Source: Apoda limacodes (lineage: Eukaryota; Arthropoda; Insecta; Lepidoptera; Limacodidae). From it: a DNA stretch of 64,000 nt. The notes under the pieces are model-generated. The model ran no database searches, had not been told where the DNA came from, and worked only from the letters and a program-made list of their open reading frames with translations. Shown here in pieces: positions 45,540 to 57,258 of the stretch. The first letter of the stretch is position 1. Every line of letters starts with the position of its first letter. The DNA lies in NCBI GenBank assembly GCA_946406115.1, contig OX291544.1:6448001-6512000 (forward strand). The letters are read 5' to 3'. Both the position numbers and the translations under genes were made by a program.

Positions 45540-46074
45540 TCTTGCGCTATTACTAAGACTACGCTGTCTGTCTGTCTGTCCGTCATTCCGACCATTAAAA
45601 GGCTCTATCTTTTAGAACGAAATAGGCAGAAGCCTGAATTTTGTACAGAATATGTGTTATAATGGGACCTAACAAATAATAAAAAGTTGATACAGCTAAA
45701 ATTTAAGGTCGTTATACAAAAAACACATTTCCGTTGTTTTACTCTATCGTGAAAACAGAAAGACATACCTACAAACATCAAACTTGCAGTGAAAAATAGT
45801 GTGAACTCTAAAGTACAACAACAAATAATAAAAACTGACCACTGACTGTGTTAGTCGGGCCCAAGCAATTACTATTTTAAATAACCGGTACAGCGCCATC
45901 TAGCGTATCATTAAGAGAAACAGTAACACATTTGTTTGTTGGAAACGATATTCAAAGTTAAGCAACGTAGGACTTGGTCAGTACTTGGATGGGTGACCGC
46001 TTAGCGGCACACGAAACGTTAGATACGGAACCCTCGGTGCGCGAGTCCAACTTGCACCGGCCGGTTTTTTTTTT
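45540..46074 (+). mobile_element. 5S-rRNA-derived SINE-like repeat
   Basis: Begins 'ctattactaagactacgctg' with a tgtc run at 45564-45584, continues through an AT-rich body, then a 5S rRNA-like block (45957-46006), 'acggaaccctcggtgcgcga', 'gtccaacttgcaccggccgg' and a T run to 46074. This is the full layout of a common lepidopteran SINE-like family; other copies here (23224, 30889, 33009) lack the 5S block. The body has an extra segment (about 45720-45950) suggesting an insertion or divergence. Confidence 0.7.
45957..46006 (+). ncRNA. 5S rRNA-like segment inside the SINE
   Basis: 'gttaagcaacgtaggacttg' then 'gtcagtacttggatgggtga' then 'ccgc' matches positions in the second half of insect 5S rRNA (the GTTAAGCA..CGT..GG..GGT.AGTACTTGGATGGG region, which includes the internal Pol III C box). 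The first half and the terminal stem are absent, so it is not a 5S gene. Confidence 0.75.
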
Positions 46075-48175
46075 AATAAAGCTTTATTATACCTATTTAT
46101 GAGCTTGATTGCTTTAAGTTTTACATGACAAATTGTTGAGTTTTGGCATATTTTTGAATTGATCCATTTTCAGGTGCCTATGCTGATACTCGTTTGTGAT
46201 GTATACTCCGGTGCATTGACATAACTCTGAGTAAGTTCCTAATACCTAAGCTGTATACCGTATGTTCGTACAGTAATATCTTATTGCTTACGCTAATTAG
46301 AGAGAATCTACCTAGCGGCCAATACATGTTTATGTACCGAATGGCACTTTCCTAATAGAACTCTGATTCGTTTCATGTAGTGTCGCTTACGACGTTACGG
46401 CGATGACTCTCGTTACTGTAAATACTTTCGCAATAATTCGTGTTATTGGTTTAGTTATTTTATTACGTTGTTATTATAATTGCTACATTAAACAAGTAAC
46501 AATCATCTGTTTATTATAGCATATATTATAATCGTGTTATAGTTATTTATGATACTTTCTTCTTCTTATTTAAGAGCCTTGCTCTTGTCGGTGTAGCTGA
46601 TGCAACCTTTTCAACCTCTCTCTCTTCTTATGATACACGTGCGGAAAATAAGTTATATATATAAGTTAAGTTACGTGTCTTCTTAAAAAGTGTCAAACTG
46701 ATAACAAGAGCGCTGCGACTGTTTTTAAAGCACGCATTCGGAATAACCTCTTACGCTAACGTATCATACGTTTCTTCTGCATTCTGCGAGGAAATAAAAG
46801 AAAAATATAAATTTAAACCATTTAGTTACTTGTGACTTATTAGTTTTATTATATAATAAATATAAGGGTGCGCTTTTTTTGCAAATGCGCGCTTTGATAC
46901 AGTTTTTTTTTCACGAGGCAAAGGTCTGGGTATACGTACAGCCAAATAATGTGCAATATATTTCTGTCTGCGGAAACAAAAAATAAGTATTCTTGAAATG
47001 AGATATTCCAGAATCTAAATTTGAATTATGTCGTACGGTGTTTATTATTTACAAATTAATAATAAAGCCCGCTTAGATATGAATACATAACTGATTTTTT
47101 CGAACACTAAACATCGTTGCAAACTACTCCAAGGCATATGTATGGTGCAAGTCTTAAAAATTAAAAAAAAAACTTTATTTCACGCGGAAAATAAAGTATT
47201 TTAGTAGTTTTTTATTTAACAAATTCTCTAAAGAATCTCTTTAAAGAATCTTTTTACGAGCAACTGCATTGGGAAAATCTTTCCAACACATGTTAGATTA
47301 AGTAGATAATTTAAAATATAATTAAACAGTCTTTGCTTTCCATCAATTTCCGTTCGAATAAAAATTAAATATGTTATAATAAAATTGGTAGTTAAGTTAA
47401 CGCTAACGCTGTATGAATGTATATCGCTATATGTAAATAGCAATATAATGAATGAAATTTTACAAAACGTATGCTAATATAAATGCTTTTATATATAAAT
47501 TGTATGTTTCAGCTTACACTTAAGGAAAGATAAGTTATTCTATTGCAAGATTCTGTGGGAGTAGTATATAGGCATCTATTTCCCGTGCACAATTTCTACT
47601 AAGATAAGTTTTCCTAATGTGGGGGGTCATTATATTTACATAATTATACAGAATTAGTTTGTAGATACAAATTATATACTAGGAACACCGGAGTAGATGT
47701 TAATTTTAAAAACATTAAAACAAATTGGGCATTTTACATTTTTTATTTAGGTTTGCAATTTAATTCTATTTATTTCAATATATTTTATACATAGAGAGAG
47801 TTTGAAATCAAACATTGAAAAAATTTTCCCCCTAAGCTCTTTACAAGTCTAAAACCTAAAATTGTAAACGACTTTCTAGACAGCTGTTGTATAACCTGTT
47901 GTTTCTGCTTTATTCCCCTGTAATTGTTACGTTGGCTAGACCGTAAAATCTGTATATCGTTCATGAGTGGCCAGATATTACCAATATTATGCCCCAGGGC
48001 GATCTTAAGCAATAACAATGTGTATATATACCCATGTAATCATAAACTTCCTAACTATATTTTATTAATTCCTAAAATTAGAGCCGGATTGATTGGGCCA
48101 TCATTTCATTCTACTTTTGATTTCGATAATCTACACTTATATTAAAAAGAGGAAAAATTTGTATTTTTGTAACGC
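46075..48175. other. No gene recognised
   Basis: AT-rich. Overlapping frames on both strands at 47785-48145 are unrecognised. A short patch at 46570-46635 ('agagccttgctcttgtcggt') resembles a dispersed repeat. Confidence 0.4.
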
Positions 48176-48545
48176 ATAAACTCAAAAACTAATGGACCAA
48201 TTTCATAAATTCTTTCACCATTAGCTGCTACATTTTTCCTGAGTAACATGGGCTATATTTATTACTAGGAAAAATTAGAGATCCCTACTAAAACTTCAAT
48301 AATGTAACCCCTGCTGCAAAAAAAATTGCCATAAAATTTCTTCGATCGCATGCGCTGCGGAAACTATTGATGTTAGAACAAATTTTTTATTACAATATTA
48401 AAGAACATATCAATATCTATGAAAAAATTTCCATGTAATTTTCCATGTAATTTGTTTAAGGCTTTACCATAACTGAACCGCTTCATCGAAACGGAGAGTC
48501 ATAGATCCCGCTGCTGATACCAGCGCCTCTAGCGGCGACTCTCAG
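48176..48545 (+). mobile_element. Dispersed repeat ('actcaaaaactaatggacca' type)
   Basis: 'taaactcaaaaactaatgga', 'tttcaccattagctgctaca', 'ctgagtaacatgggctatat', 'ttcgatcgcatgcgctgcgg' and 'gagagtcatagatcccgctg' follow the order of a familiar lepidopteran non-autonomous repeat. Non-coding; edges approximate. Confidence 0.5.
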
Positions 48546-48952
48546 AACTACTTGAAATACGTCAAAGATTAAAAGAATAAAGAGGGAACACTGTTGATTT
48601 CGTAAATACTGCCGTATGTTTTGTTTTTTATAACTTATGCAGATGCTGCTTATTTGTACCTATTTACTGTACTGTTTTCTAGATGACCGAGCTAGCGAAG
48701 CGTCTAAGTTTCCAGATTGGCCAAAGAATGCTATTGTCCGTCTGTCTGTCTGTCTGTTCTCGCCCACAGGTCGCATATGTCAACCGATTTTGACAAAATT
48801 TGGCATACATTATTAAAAAAATTTAGTGCATTAGGATTTTTGATTAGGGGGAAAAAGGGGGGAAGTTTTCTGTAGCGTTATTTATTGATGGATTTCAATA
48901 AAATTTGAGAAGCACACTAAGGACTTCATTCTTCACAAAAAAAAAATTCTAC
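48546..48952. other. Short repeat fragment with tctg run
   Basis: 'gaccgagctagcgaagcgtc' near 48684 and gtctgtctgtctgtctgtt at 48739-48757, then 'caaccgattttgacaaaatt'. It looks like part of another dispersed repeat; no gene. Confidence 0.4.
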
Positions 48953-49110
48953 AAAAAAGTATTTATATACAACCAAGGTAGCAAACAAGCTTACTGCTCA
49001 CCAGAAATTTAGCGGTTACCGTAGCCAGTGGACGCTTGCAATACTAGGAACATTACTCACGCGTTGTCGACCCTTTAAAAATATATCACCCCTTCTGCGA
49101 AAAAAAAAAC
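48953..49110 (-). mobile_element. CR1-like LINE 3' end, decayed
   Basis: 'caaggtagcaaacaagctta', 'ggttaccgtagccagtggac', 'gcttgcaatactaggaac' and 'cgcgttgtcgaccctt' match the plus-strand face of 43113-43330. Further diverged; no open frame left. Confidence 0.65.
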
Positions 49111-50370
49111 TCTACACTACAGGTCACAGAGCCACTAGTTTCATTCTTTATACATGAACTTTATCCGTGATTATTAAGTAGATGTATTAAATTTTTTTAG
49201 TACCTATATGTTTTATTATTCTATATATATAGTGCTTAAATAGTAAATCAGATCGGTTGCAGTAAGCCTTGATAACGCCAGACTTTAAATTTTTACCTTT
49301 GTAGGGTTCCGTAGTCCATATTATTTATCTATCGGTAAATAATTTCGCCATGTTAATCAACAGGGGGCCAAAGTAACGATAAACTAAAATTTTTATAGCA
49401 TATATTTTTACTCTTTTATAATATATCTAAGAACCTATGGTATGTTTTGAATACAATTCTATAAAATTCTGTTATTATATTCTATAATTGAAGTTTTATT
49501 TTTACAAGCTACCCGGCCGGTACTGGAGGCCCATTTTGTAAAAAATGATTCGGTATTGTTTTTATTTTATGATATGTTACATTATTTTAGTTTCTACCCT
49601 TGACAGTGAAATTCTAATTTAGATCGGTTTATTTATCTTTCATGAAGTCAGACAGATAGCACAGATGTTTGTATGTGTATATAAAGCTATGGCAAATGGG
49701 AGTAGCCACTGGGATGAAGACACGGACAAAAACAAGTACATATTGTTTAATTTAGGTAGATACTTACGTTACAACATTATATAAAATCCTAGATATGAAG
49801 TCCTAAACATTGACACAAATATGAAGTACCGAGAAACACGTAGCGATCAGCTGCCGCCGACACAGCGAGTAGCCGCTAAACCGCCGCGCCTTTTCGTATA
49901 CCTACCTAGTATAATATAATGTATGAACTGTGTTCCTGCTAGCTTTACACGCTCGTACACCAAGCGTAGCGTATCGTGGTGGCGCAGCGCAGTAAGTAGG
50001 TACCCGCGCCGCGCCAAGCTTTATACTTATATTATGTACCTACCTACTCAAAAATATTAAAATACAAAACTTTATTTTTGCATTAAAATTTAGATACCTA
50101 CTCACTCTTATCTATCAGTTCGATTTGCTAAGTTTTTTTAGTTTGGAATCTTTACAGGAGATATGGTTATTTTTTTATAATTATAAAAAATTGTACCTAC
50201 TAAGAAACCTATACCTTTTTTGACACACAAAAATTTTAGCCGTCAGTTAAATGTATGAATAGCTGTAAAAAAGTCTTAATTTTATTACAAAACTAGGTAT
50301 TGCCAGTTTACATAAGTCACCATCACAATAAGGCGGATAGAAAGTCACATGTTGAGTAAGATAATAAAGA
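49111..50370. other. No gene; GC patch at 49830-50030
   Basis: 'agctgccgccgacacagcga', 'gctaaaccgccgcgcctttt' and 'tacccgcgccgcgccaagct' form a GC-rich island in AT-rich DNA, probably an unidentified repeat. A lone 'gtagggttccgtagtcc' at 49303 is a scrap of the gggttccgta family. Confidence 0.35.
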
Positions 50371-50676
50371 AAACCACCCAAGTACGTGTCGTGCCGTAGT
50401 AACGCAACTATTGCAGATTTCTCAAAAACTTTAAACCGATTTAGTTTAAAACAATTTTGAATGGAATTATTTATAAAGTTCTATAACTAAATATTTTTTT
50501 TCTTATTTTTTATAATTTATTTTTGTAGCAGTTTACAAGAAACACCTTTCTGTAAAATTTCATTAGAATCGGAGCACAGACGACGGAACTATAAGGTTGT
50601 GTGTGACATACGGACGGACCGACGGATATGACGAATTTATAAATGTTCCGTTTTTGCGATTTGACTACGGAACCCT
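50371..50676 (-). mobile_element. 'gggttccgta' family repeat, reverse copy
   Basis: 'aaaccacccaagtacgtgtc' at the left, 'gacatacggacggaccgacg' inside, and 'gactacggaaccct' at the right end. Confidence 0.6.
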
Positions 50677-50906
50677 AGAATTGTTTAATGCATAGCTAAA
50701 TATCCTAAATACAATATAATAGGCAGTAATATCAATTGCTTATCAAGCAACTCGTATCTATTCTATGAGTCCGTCATAAAAGAAAATATTTAAAAAAAAA
50801 ATAGCTCTATATTTTTGAATACTCAATTAACAAATTAATTTACAATATTACATATATTTTTAATTGACTGCAAAACTTTTCACAATCGTTATTAATTTCC
50901 ATTGAG

Positions 50907-51010
50907 TCGCTTCGACACCGATACGCAATCCTACATCTTTGAAGTCCTAAAATGGGCTGTGCCTGGGCCCGCGGGGGATTACAGAGCGACGGAGCAGGGG
51001 CACTCGCGAG
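50907..51010 (+). CDS. Candidate internal exon 1 of an unidentified gene
   Basis: Left: acceptor-like 'cgttattaatttccattgag' ending at 50906. Right: gag|gtgaga donor after 51010. The 104-bp exon is open in one frame: R-F-D-T-D-T-Q-S-Y-I-F-E-V-L-K-W-A-V-P-G, then PAGDYRATEQGHSR plus one base (g). GC content is far above the flanks and no repeat was recognised. The leftover base pairs in phase with the next candidate exon (51395), giving a GAA codon at the junction. I cannot name the protein; it has a mixed, soluble-looking composition. Confidence 0.5.
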
Positions 51011-51394
51011 GTGAGATTACAATTTTGAGGAAAAACGTACTTTTCACGCAGGTAAAACTCGCTAAAAATAAAGTGCTCGAATCGAAGTGTCGGTTTTTGA
51101 AAGACCTTTTTTACGTATAAACAGAAACTAAAACGCTTATACCATTCTCGAGAGTTTTTCTAAAAACTCTAAAATCAGATACTCACTGCGATTTTTTTTA
51201 AGAAAATAGAAATAAAAATACAATTCTATTCAACATAAAATATTAACGAGGCTCTAAGGTATCAATTGATATTTTTTGTTAACGTATTAGACTAACAGTT
51301 TCTTGGGCTTTTTGACTTGAATCAGCACGAAAATTAGGATTTGACTTTATTTAGCCCCTTAACATTTTGTCACAAAAAGTGTTCATTTTAACAG

Positions 51395-51472
51395 AAGCAG
51401 GCGGACGCGCTGTACAACTTTTGTTAGAAACTGTAGCTACAATCGCTACTGAATATCGACTGCAATTTTATG
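51395..51472 (+). CDS. Candidate internal exon 2 of the same gene
   Basis: Acceptor 'agtgttcattttaacag' ends at 51394. The 78-bp exon encodes (E)-A-G-G-R-A-V-Q-L-L-L-E-T-V-A-T-I-A-T-E, then YRLQFY plus one base; donor g|gtaggt at 51473. Phase agrees with the upstream exon and the 384-bp intron has standard ends. The peptide looks like an amphipathic helix. Without splicing the frame soon stops, as expected of an exon. No next exon could be fixed. Confidence 0.45.
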
Positions 51473-51716
51473 GTAGGTACAAAACATTTCGATAATTCAC
51501 ACAAATCTGAAATCACTTTCAAAACTTTCGCATAATTAGACTTACAAAATATATTTTTTTTTTTTGAGAAAACAGAAAAAAACAATAAAAAGGCACCAAT
51601 TCAACACATAATCACTAAAAACGTTAAGGCAAAATTCGTTTTAATTACTATATATGTATAATGTATAAATCATACATTTATTAAATGAATAGTCTTTATT
51701 CTCTATCATACTTCAC

Positions 51717-51962
51717 ATTAATATTATAAAGGCGAATGTTTGTGAGTGTGTATGTTTGTTAACTTCTTCACGCTCAAACAGTTGAATCAATTTTGATGAA
51801 AATTGGTGTATAGAGCTGACACCCTGGATTGACACACAGGCTACTTTTATCAGAAAGACTTCCTGGGGGAATAACTATAACCGAGCTAAAGTAAACTTCA
51901 ATAGTATTTAAGGGGTTCGATGCCGATAACCAAATTTAGGGCGGGTCGATCCGCAAGCAAAA
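51717..51962 (+). mobile_element. 'ctagt'-type repeat copy
   Basis: 'acattaatattataaaggcg', 'cttcacgctcaaacagttga', 'ggaataactataaccgagct', 'gatgccgataaccaaattta' and 'gggcgggtcgatccgcaagc'. Confidence 0.6.
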
Positions 51963-51987
51963 TTCCATAATTACCAGCTATCTCATC

Positions 51988-52185
51988 AATATTGTAAATG
52001 CGAAAGTTTGGATATTCAGTTATTTGTTACTCGATCACGCTTCAACCACTGGATGGATTGCGAACTGCTGAATAGATTTAGATGAAATTTGGTAAGGTGA
52101 TAGTTTAAGTACCGGAGACATATGCTATATTTCATCCCGGAAAATTCAAAAGCTCCCACGCGAGTATCTATGACTAATTAACTTT
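51988..52185 (+). mobile_element. 'ctagt'-type repeat, another subfamily, truncated
   Basis: 'caatattgtaaatgcgaaag', 'gatttagatgaaatttggta', 'catcccggaaaattcaaaag' and 'ctcccacgcgagtatc'. Only 26 bp from the previous copy, in the same orientation. Confidence 0.6.
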
Positions 52186-52677
52186 TAGTTAAAATCCCTT
52201 AATCTCCCCTTTTTAAAAATTTAAAAAAGTTGTTGAAATGATTTTTCATTCCCTGAATTTTTTTTATGACAATTTAGATATTTTTTACTTAGGTACTTAT
52301 ATAGGTACGTAAACCAATAAATAGTTAATCACACGGCGCCCCGAGAATAAGCAAGTCGTAAAATAAACTAAACTTTAGGTATCAAAGCTCTTTTACGCTA
52401 GAGTTTTGTAATTATTAGAGGGCACTACCTATAAAGTATTGATATATATGTCAGAGCCAAAGGGCGAAATCTGTCAAACCTGGAAACTGACTAGTCAAAG
52501 TCCGGTTCAGAAAACTTAAAGGCGATATGCTAGTGCTTTAATTTGAGTTACATTAGGTTAGGCTGTGTTACCCCGTGTCCAATTCTGTCTTGATTTGGCA
52601 AAGGGGTTATTCTGTCCCCAGTATTTCTATTTACTGCTTTATACTATAAAGCTGGTATTTATCATTTATGAGACATA

Positions 52678-52871
52678 TATAAAGCCACCTTAGTGCAGAT
52701 ACACTGCTATCAGAAGCAGAGTCATAGCAATCGGCTCACTTGCTGACATGCAGAACTAAAGTGGTTGGTGAAAAGAGGATCCCCTACATTATGATTTAGG
52801 AGTGTTTCCAGTAGGAGTGTTTCCAGCCACTGATTAACCCTTTTGTACAATAAAAACGTTATGCATACATA
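52678..52871 (+). mobile_element. Four-copy dispersed repeat, copy 3
   Basis: 'agtgcagatacactgctatc', 'gcagaactaaagtggttggt', 'cccctacattatgatttagg' and 'cagccactgattaaccctt'. It has an internal tandem duplication of aggagtgtttccag (about 52799-52828). Confidence 0.65.
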
Positions 52872-53055
52872 CTTAGATGATATTTCTATTCTAACGACTT
52901 AATATACCTAACTTAAAACCATACCGTATTTTGTGAGAAGTTAAATTTTGTATGAACTGGGCTTTAACAATTTAATCTTCAAGGCTGACAAATTTCACAT
53001 TTGACTATGACAGATATAAGAATGCTTGACTTAAGTTGGTATGTAAATCGATGAA

Positions 53056-53185
53056 ATGCCTTTGTACGTTGTGAAGATTTCAACAACTGGCGAAACCGAT
53101 GAATTGCAAAACTTGATGAAGCGAGCTGGTCAACCTATTGACACTTCAATTACTAAAAGCCTACTCGCGACCTATTTGCAAAACC
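53056..53185 (+). other. Candidate exon or small unidentified coding stretch
   Basis: ATG at 53056, open to a strong gtgagt donor at 53186 (read-through stop at 53212). Peptide: M-P-L-Y-V-V-K-I-S-T-T-G-E-T-D-E-L-Q-N-L then MKRAGQPIDTSITKSLLA, coding-like in composition. The only possible acceptor is weak (gtgaag at about 53078), so it would fit best as a first coding exon. It cannot follow 51472 directly in phase. Confidence 0.35.
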
Positions 53186-53397
53186 GTGAGTATATTTTAA
53201 CGCCTAACCGCTAGTTTTGTAATTTTTAGCGCTGCCCACGCGTCAGCCTTCTGTGGACTAGGTGAGAATATACAAAACTCTGTATAAGTTGATTATTTAG
53301 ATAGTTCATACATACTAGTATTATACAAAGAAACTACAAACAATAGTGGTTATACATATACTTATTGTAATTCATGCACATCACATCTCACATGTAA

Positions 53398-53690
53398 ATC
53401 CTACTAATATTATAATTGTGAAAGTAAGTCTGGATGGATGTTTGTTACTCTATAACTCGCCAACGACTGAAGAGGTCAGGATGAAACTTGGCACACATAT
53501 AAGTTAGGTCCTGGAATAGGAAATGCTACTTTTAAACAGGTTATTTTTCCCCCCGAATAATTAAAAATTCCCGCGGGAATAACTATAACCGAGCTAAAAC
53601 GAAGTATAGCAAACTTCATTGGTATAATCAAGGAGTAAATTACGAAAACCAAATTTAGGGCGGGCAGAGCTGCTGCCTAAATCTAGTAAA
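53398..53690 (+). mobile_element. 'ctagt'-type repeat copy
   Basis: 'cctactaatattataattgt', 'gatgaaacttggcacacata', 'ggaataactataaccgagct', 'aaccaaatttagggcgggca', ending 'cctaaatctagt'. Confidence 0.65.
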
Positions 53691-54411
53691 TAAATAAATT
53701 CTTTACTGACATAAGGTATGATACAAGATATTTAAAAAGGTAAGGTACCCTGACGCCTGCGCTACTAATAACTGTGTTGCAGATGCCATTGGCTTTCCTG
53801 TGTATATGACACAATATTACAATGACTTGTTATGTCTATTTAAAGTGATTAAGTTTAAAAGTTATATATAGGTATGTATTACATATCTTACTATACAAAA
53901 ATATCTTACATTCAGAGACACCAGTCTTTGTTCTTGTGTTTCACACACAAAAAAAAATGTTACAAAAGGCATAAATAAATTTTCTTCAATCTGAAATACA
54001 AGACGGCTACTAATTGTTACCTCACTATAATTAATACCATCGTATGGGAACCATTCTTGCGTCACGGACGTAGGAAGTGTGAAACATAATCCGCGGCGGC
54101 TCGCAAGTTTCGGAGATATGATCTATACAAGTAGCCGTTACAGATATGCGGTTACGTTATATCATGGAGTTATTAGGTAATTAATAGTTTCCATTACTAA
54201 GTACCTTTACAGGGCGTACAAAACAATTAACTCAAGTTTTACTTTAAGTTTGTGCTAGTTTACTTGAAAACAATGTTGTTACATAAGCAGCTTTTGTTTA
54301 CGGAATTTGCGTAGACAAATGCCATGTCAAGTAACTTGACTGTTAAAAAAATTTCTACTATTTATGTTGAAAACTGGGTGGCAATAAAAAGCCAAGCTGT
54401 AGTGTGATTAA
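53691..54411. other. No gene; may include a decayed LTR
   Basis: The stretch ends at the Copia primer-binding-like site at 54412, so part of 54150-54411 could be LTR, but no matching second LTR or clear TG...CA ends are present in the window. Confidence 0.35.
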
Positions 54412-54716
54412 GTTATGGGCCTAGTTTCATATTTTAATTTTAAGTTGTTAATTTTCTTAGAATGATGGCAGAAAATTATAAGTTGAACGTCAGCAAAGTG
54501 AACGGGCATGAAAACTATGATGAGTGGGTATTTGCAGCTAAAAATTTCATAATTTTATAAGACGTCAACACCAACAAGATAAAAGAGGCGGCAGCCGGTA
54601 GCGACAAAGAGGCAGCCAGAGAAACTATTGCTGATATTCAAAACGCGATGGTAAAACTGATAATAAAAATCGATTCTTCGTTGTGCTTGCATATTAAAAA
54701 AATTGTTTGTTGCGGA
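54412..54716 (+). pseudogene. Copia-type LTR retrotransposon: primer-binding site and gag relic
   Basis: 'gttatgggcctag' (54412-54424) resembles the Copia primer-binding sequence GTTATGGGCCCAG, complementary to an internal part of initiator tRNA-Met. From ATG 54462 the frame reads M-M-A-E-N-Y-K-L-N-V-S-K-V-N-G-H-E-N-Y-D, then EWVFAAKNF, a TAA stop, then 'NKIKEAAAGSDKEAARE' and 'NAMVKLIIKIDSSLCLHIK'. This is the N-terminal pattern of Copia Gag (short lead, N/Y-x-x-W, then an IKLI/IDSSL-type helix). The gag is cut off where the three-copy repeat (copy B) begins at about 54717. Dead: one stop and truncation. Confidence 0.7.
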
Positions 54717-55150
54717 GAGACCGAAAACATTTGCGCACGCGTCCAACATACAACTTTTCAACTCTACCAGCGAGAAAAATATACGTTTTGTTTTTTTTTT
54801 AAAATTGAGGTTGCGTTCGGAATTGTACCTACTATAACCTCTGCCATTGCTATCAAAACAACGTATGATATTTTTTAAGTTAGCTGTATAAAATTTTAAA
54901 TAATACTAATAATTTATAAAAACTCACTTAAAAACGAAAAAATGCTATGTAGTTATATTCTGAATTAAAATGAACAAGGTTAAAGTATTTGTCCCAAAAT
55001 TTGTTTCTGTCCAGTCTTTGCATTGTTTTTTTTTTTCATCATCGGGTTAATTCCAAAAGTCAATGTTCGAACAGTGAATTCCTTTGCCTCACTAGAGAGC
55101 AAAATCCGAGTTTGCTCACTGAATTTGGACAGCAAAACTATCCTTTTCGT
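54717..55150 (-). mobile_element. Unnamed three-copy family, copy B (truncated at left)
   Basis: Starts at 'gagaccgaaaac', runs through 'acgcgtccaacatacaactt', 'ccagcgagaaaaatatacg', 'tgaggttgcgttcggaattg' and 'aatgaacaaggttaaagtat' to 'aaactatccttttcgt'. Its left part is replaced by Copia gag sequence, so the junction is chimeric. Confidence 0.7.
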
Positions 55151-57258
55151 AATATAACTGTCCATATCTAGTACGAAATGCAATTTCATACGGTTTGCGA
55201 ACTGAACTGGAAGTTTTCGAAACTGAGTATGTATGAAACTTTTTATTGCAGGTAGTAGAAAATCATAATTTCATATTTCTGTATGAGAGATAATTGTCTA
55301 ATACTCTGTAATAATTCAGATTTTAGGCTTGCAAAGCTTCGGAGATAAACGGGGGAACGGTCGTTTTTTGTAACTTTTTTGGCCATAAGTCAAAAGCTAT
55401 GTCACTTATAAATTACAAAAAAGGTCTTAAATTGTGCCAACAGCACATTTATGTCGATTTGCGAAAGTAACCAACTTTCAAGTTTCGAGCCCTATTAGCC
55501 AATAGCTAAAATTAATAAAAGACATAACGGGATGAATAAAAAACCTGCTGCTTTTGAAGTCGGCAGCATGAACTATGTGTTAGGAAGCTGAGATCTAATT
55601 TTACTCTCGTGGGTTCGTGGTATAAAGTAAGGTTGGTATCTAATAAATAATAAAATTTAAATTTTTAATCAAACCAGGACAGTATAAAAGCTGGCCGTTG
55701 ATAGACATTTTTTTGTTTTTATCTGACCATATAGAAATCATAAGTATGTATAATATCTCTAAAATATTTTAGCATGCATTTTAAATATACTAAGAAGTTC
55801 TTAATCGTTTATGATTATTCTATATCCTTGGATATGTCAATGGTCATTTTGAACATGCCTTTTAAAACCCACTGGCCAACTTCTCACAAAAAATAAGTCA
55901 CGAGTCCGAATTCCTCTCGAACTAAGAACAATAATAACACGGCAATTAACCCGAATAGTTTTACCATAACAAATATATTTTGATGCGTATCCATTGATCA
56001 TTGTCAAATAAGAACAAAACCAGAGATCGGATGTGCCAAAGATCGTGAGGTCATGTCTCAATAAATGAATAGGCTAGTGATGTATCGCGATCATTTATTG
56101 ATTCGCGATAATAGGGTCGGTTACTTTTTAAGCTTACAATACCTACTTATGTAATCAAGGAAATGTGGTTATCGAGGATTTATATTGTTTAGGTAGTTGA
56201 TGGAGAGCAAGTGTATTGTAACAATTTATTTGTCCGAACTTTAAATTACATAAAATCTATTTTACTTACATTATAGTTCAAAATTTTCGTTACTTTTTCA
56301 AATATTAGAGTTAGGGTCAGCTCAGTTCGAGACGCGACATAACGCTGCATTTTTGAGATAGCAACGTATCATGGACCTTGTTTACTAGAAAAAAGATACA
56401 AATTATAGTGAGAGCACAAAAGTGAGGGGTCACGTGTTAGCAGAATTTTGCAGTGTGCGAATTTGCGTTTTTAGTATGTCATGTTTCACACAAATTACAA
56501 CAGGCAAAGTGGTATTTCTATATATTTAATTTATTTTTGACTATAATTTAACCTAAATTGGTACCATCAGATCTAAACCGAATAGTATTCTCCAAATATA
56601 AATTATAAATGAAAGTAATAAGTATATTTAATCTTTCAAAGTGCTTAATCTTAAATCAATCTGTCTTCAATTTCTTCAAGATCTTTTACGGAGATCGAGA
56701 ACACATAATATGTTTTGAAACTGCTTACCAAAAACAGCAGTACTCTGTCGGGTTTGCAATTATTAGGTACGTTTAGGTATTGGTATCTTGAAACTAAAAT
56801 GTGTTACGTATGTTTTACGTATTTCTGGATTAAATCTATCTAGAAAAATCCTACGATTTTGCGATTGATAATGATTTTAAGCGAAAGCATCTAGTGCTGC
56901 TAAAACTAAGTGTGCAACTAACTTTATTTACCTCACAGCAAGTACTGTCATGTTGTTGCATAATGTCCCAACTATTATAATGCAAATCACTATATTCCCT
57001 ACATGTTATCGTGTAATTAATCTGTACCTCTCAGTTTAGAAATGAGCAACAAGACACTGTTGCATGCTTGATATTGTAACACGGATACAAAATGTCGACG
57101 CCGTATTTGCTACTAAAAATCATACAGGCACTATATGTATATACAAGCCGGAAGCGTAAATAATTTATAATAACACAAATATACAATGGATTGCGGCTTG
57201 TAACTTTGCTTGATTTTTCTTGTCGAAATAATATTGGGAAAAGAAGTCAGATTTTGAT
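55151..57258. other. No gene recognised
   Basis: AT-rich. A minus frame of 74 codons at 55837-56061 is unrecognised. 55330-55560 has the texture of an unidentified repeat. Confidence 0.35.

Noticed and set aside
45957..46006. 5S rRNA gene
   Set aside because: Only the second half is present and it is embedded in a dispersed repeat.
47785..48145. Overlapping frames on both strands as a gene
   Set aside because: Neither peptide resembles a known family and the composition is typical AT-rich noise.
52449..52522. Third exon continuing from 51472
   Set aside because: A frame opens after 'tatatatgtcag' in the right phase, but no donor follows at a sensible place and the peptide is not convincing.
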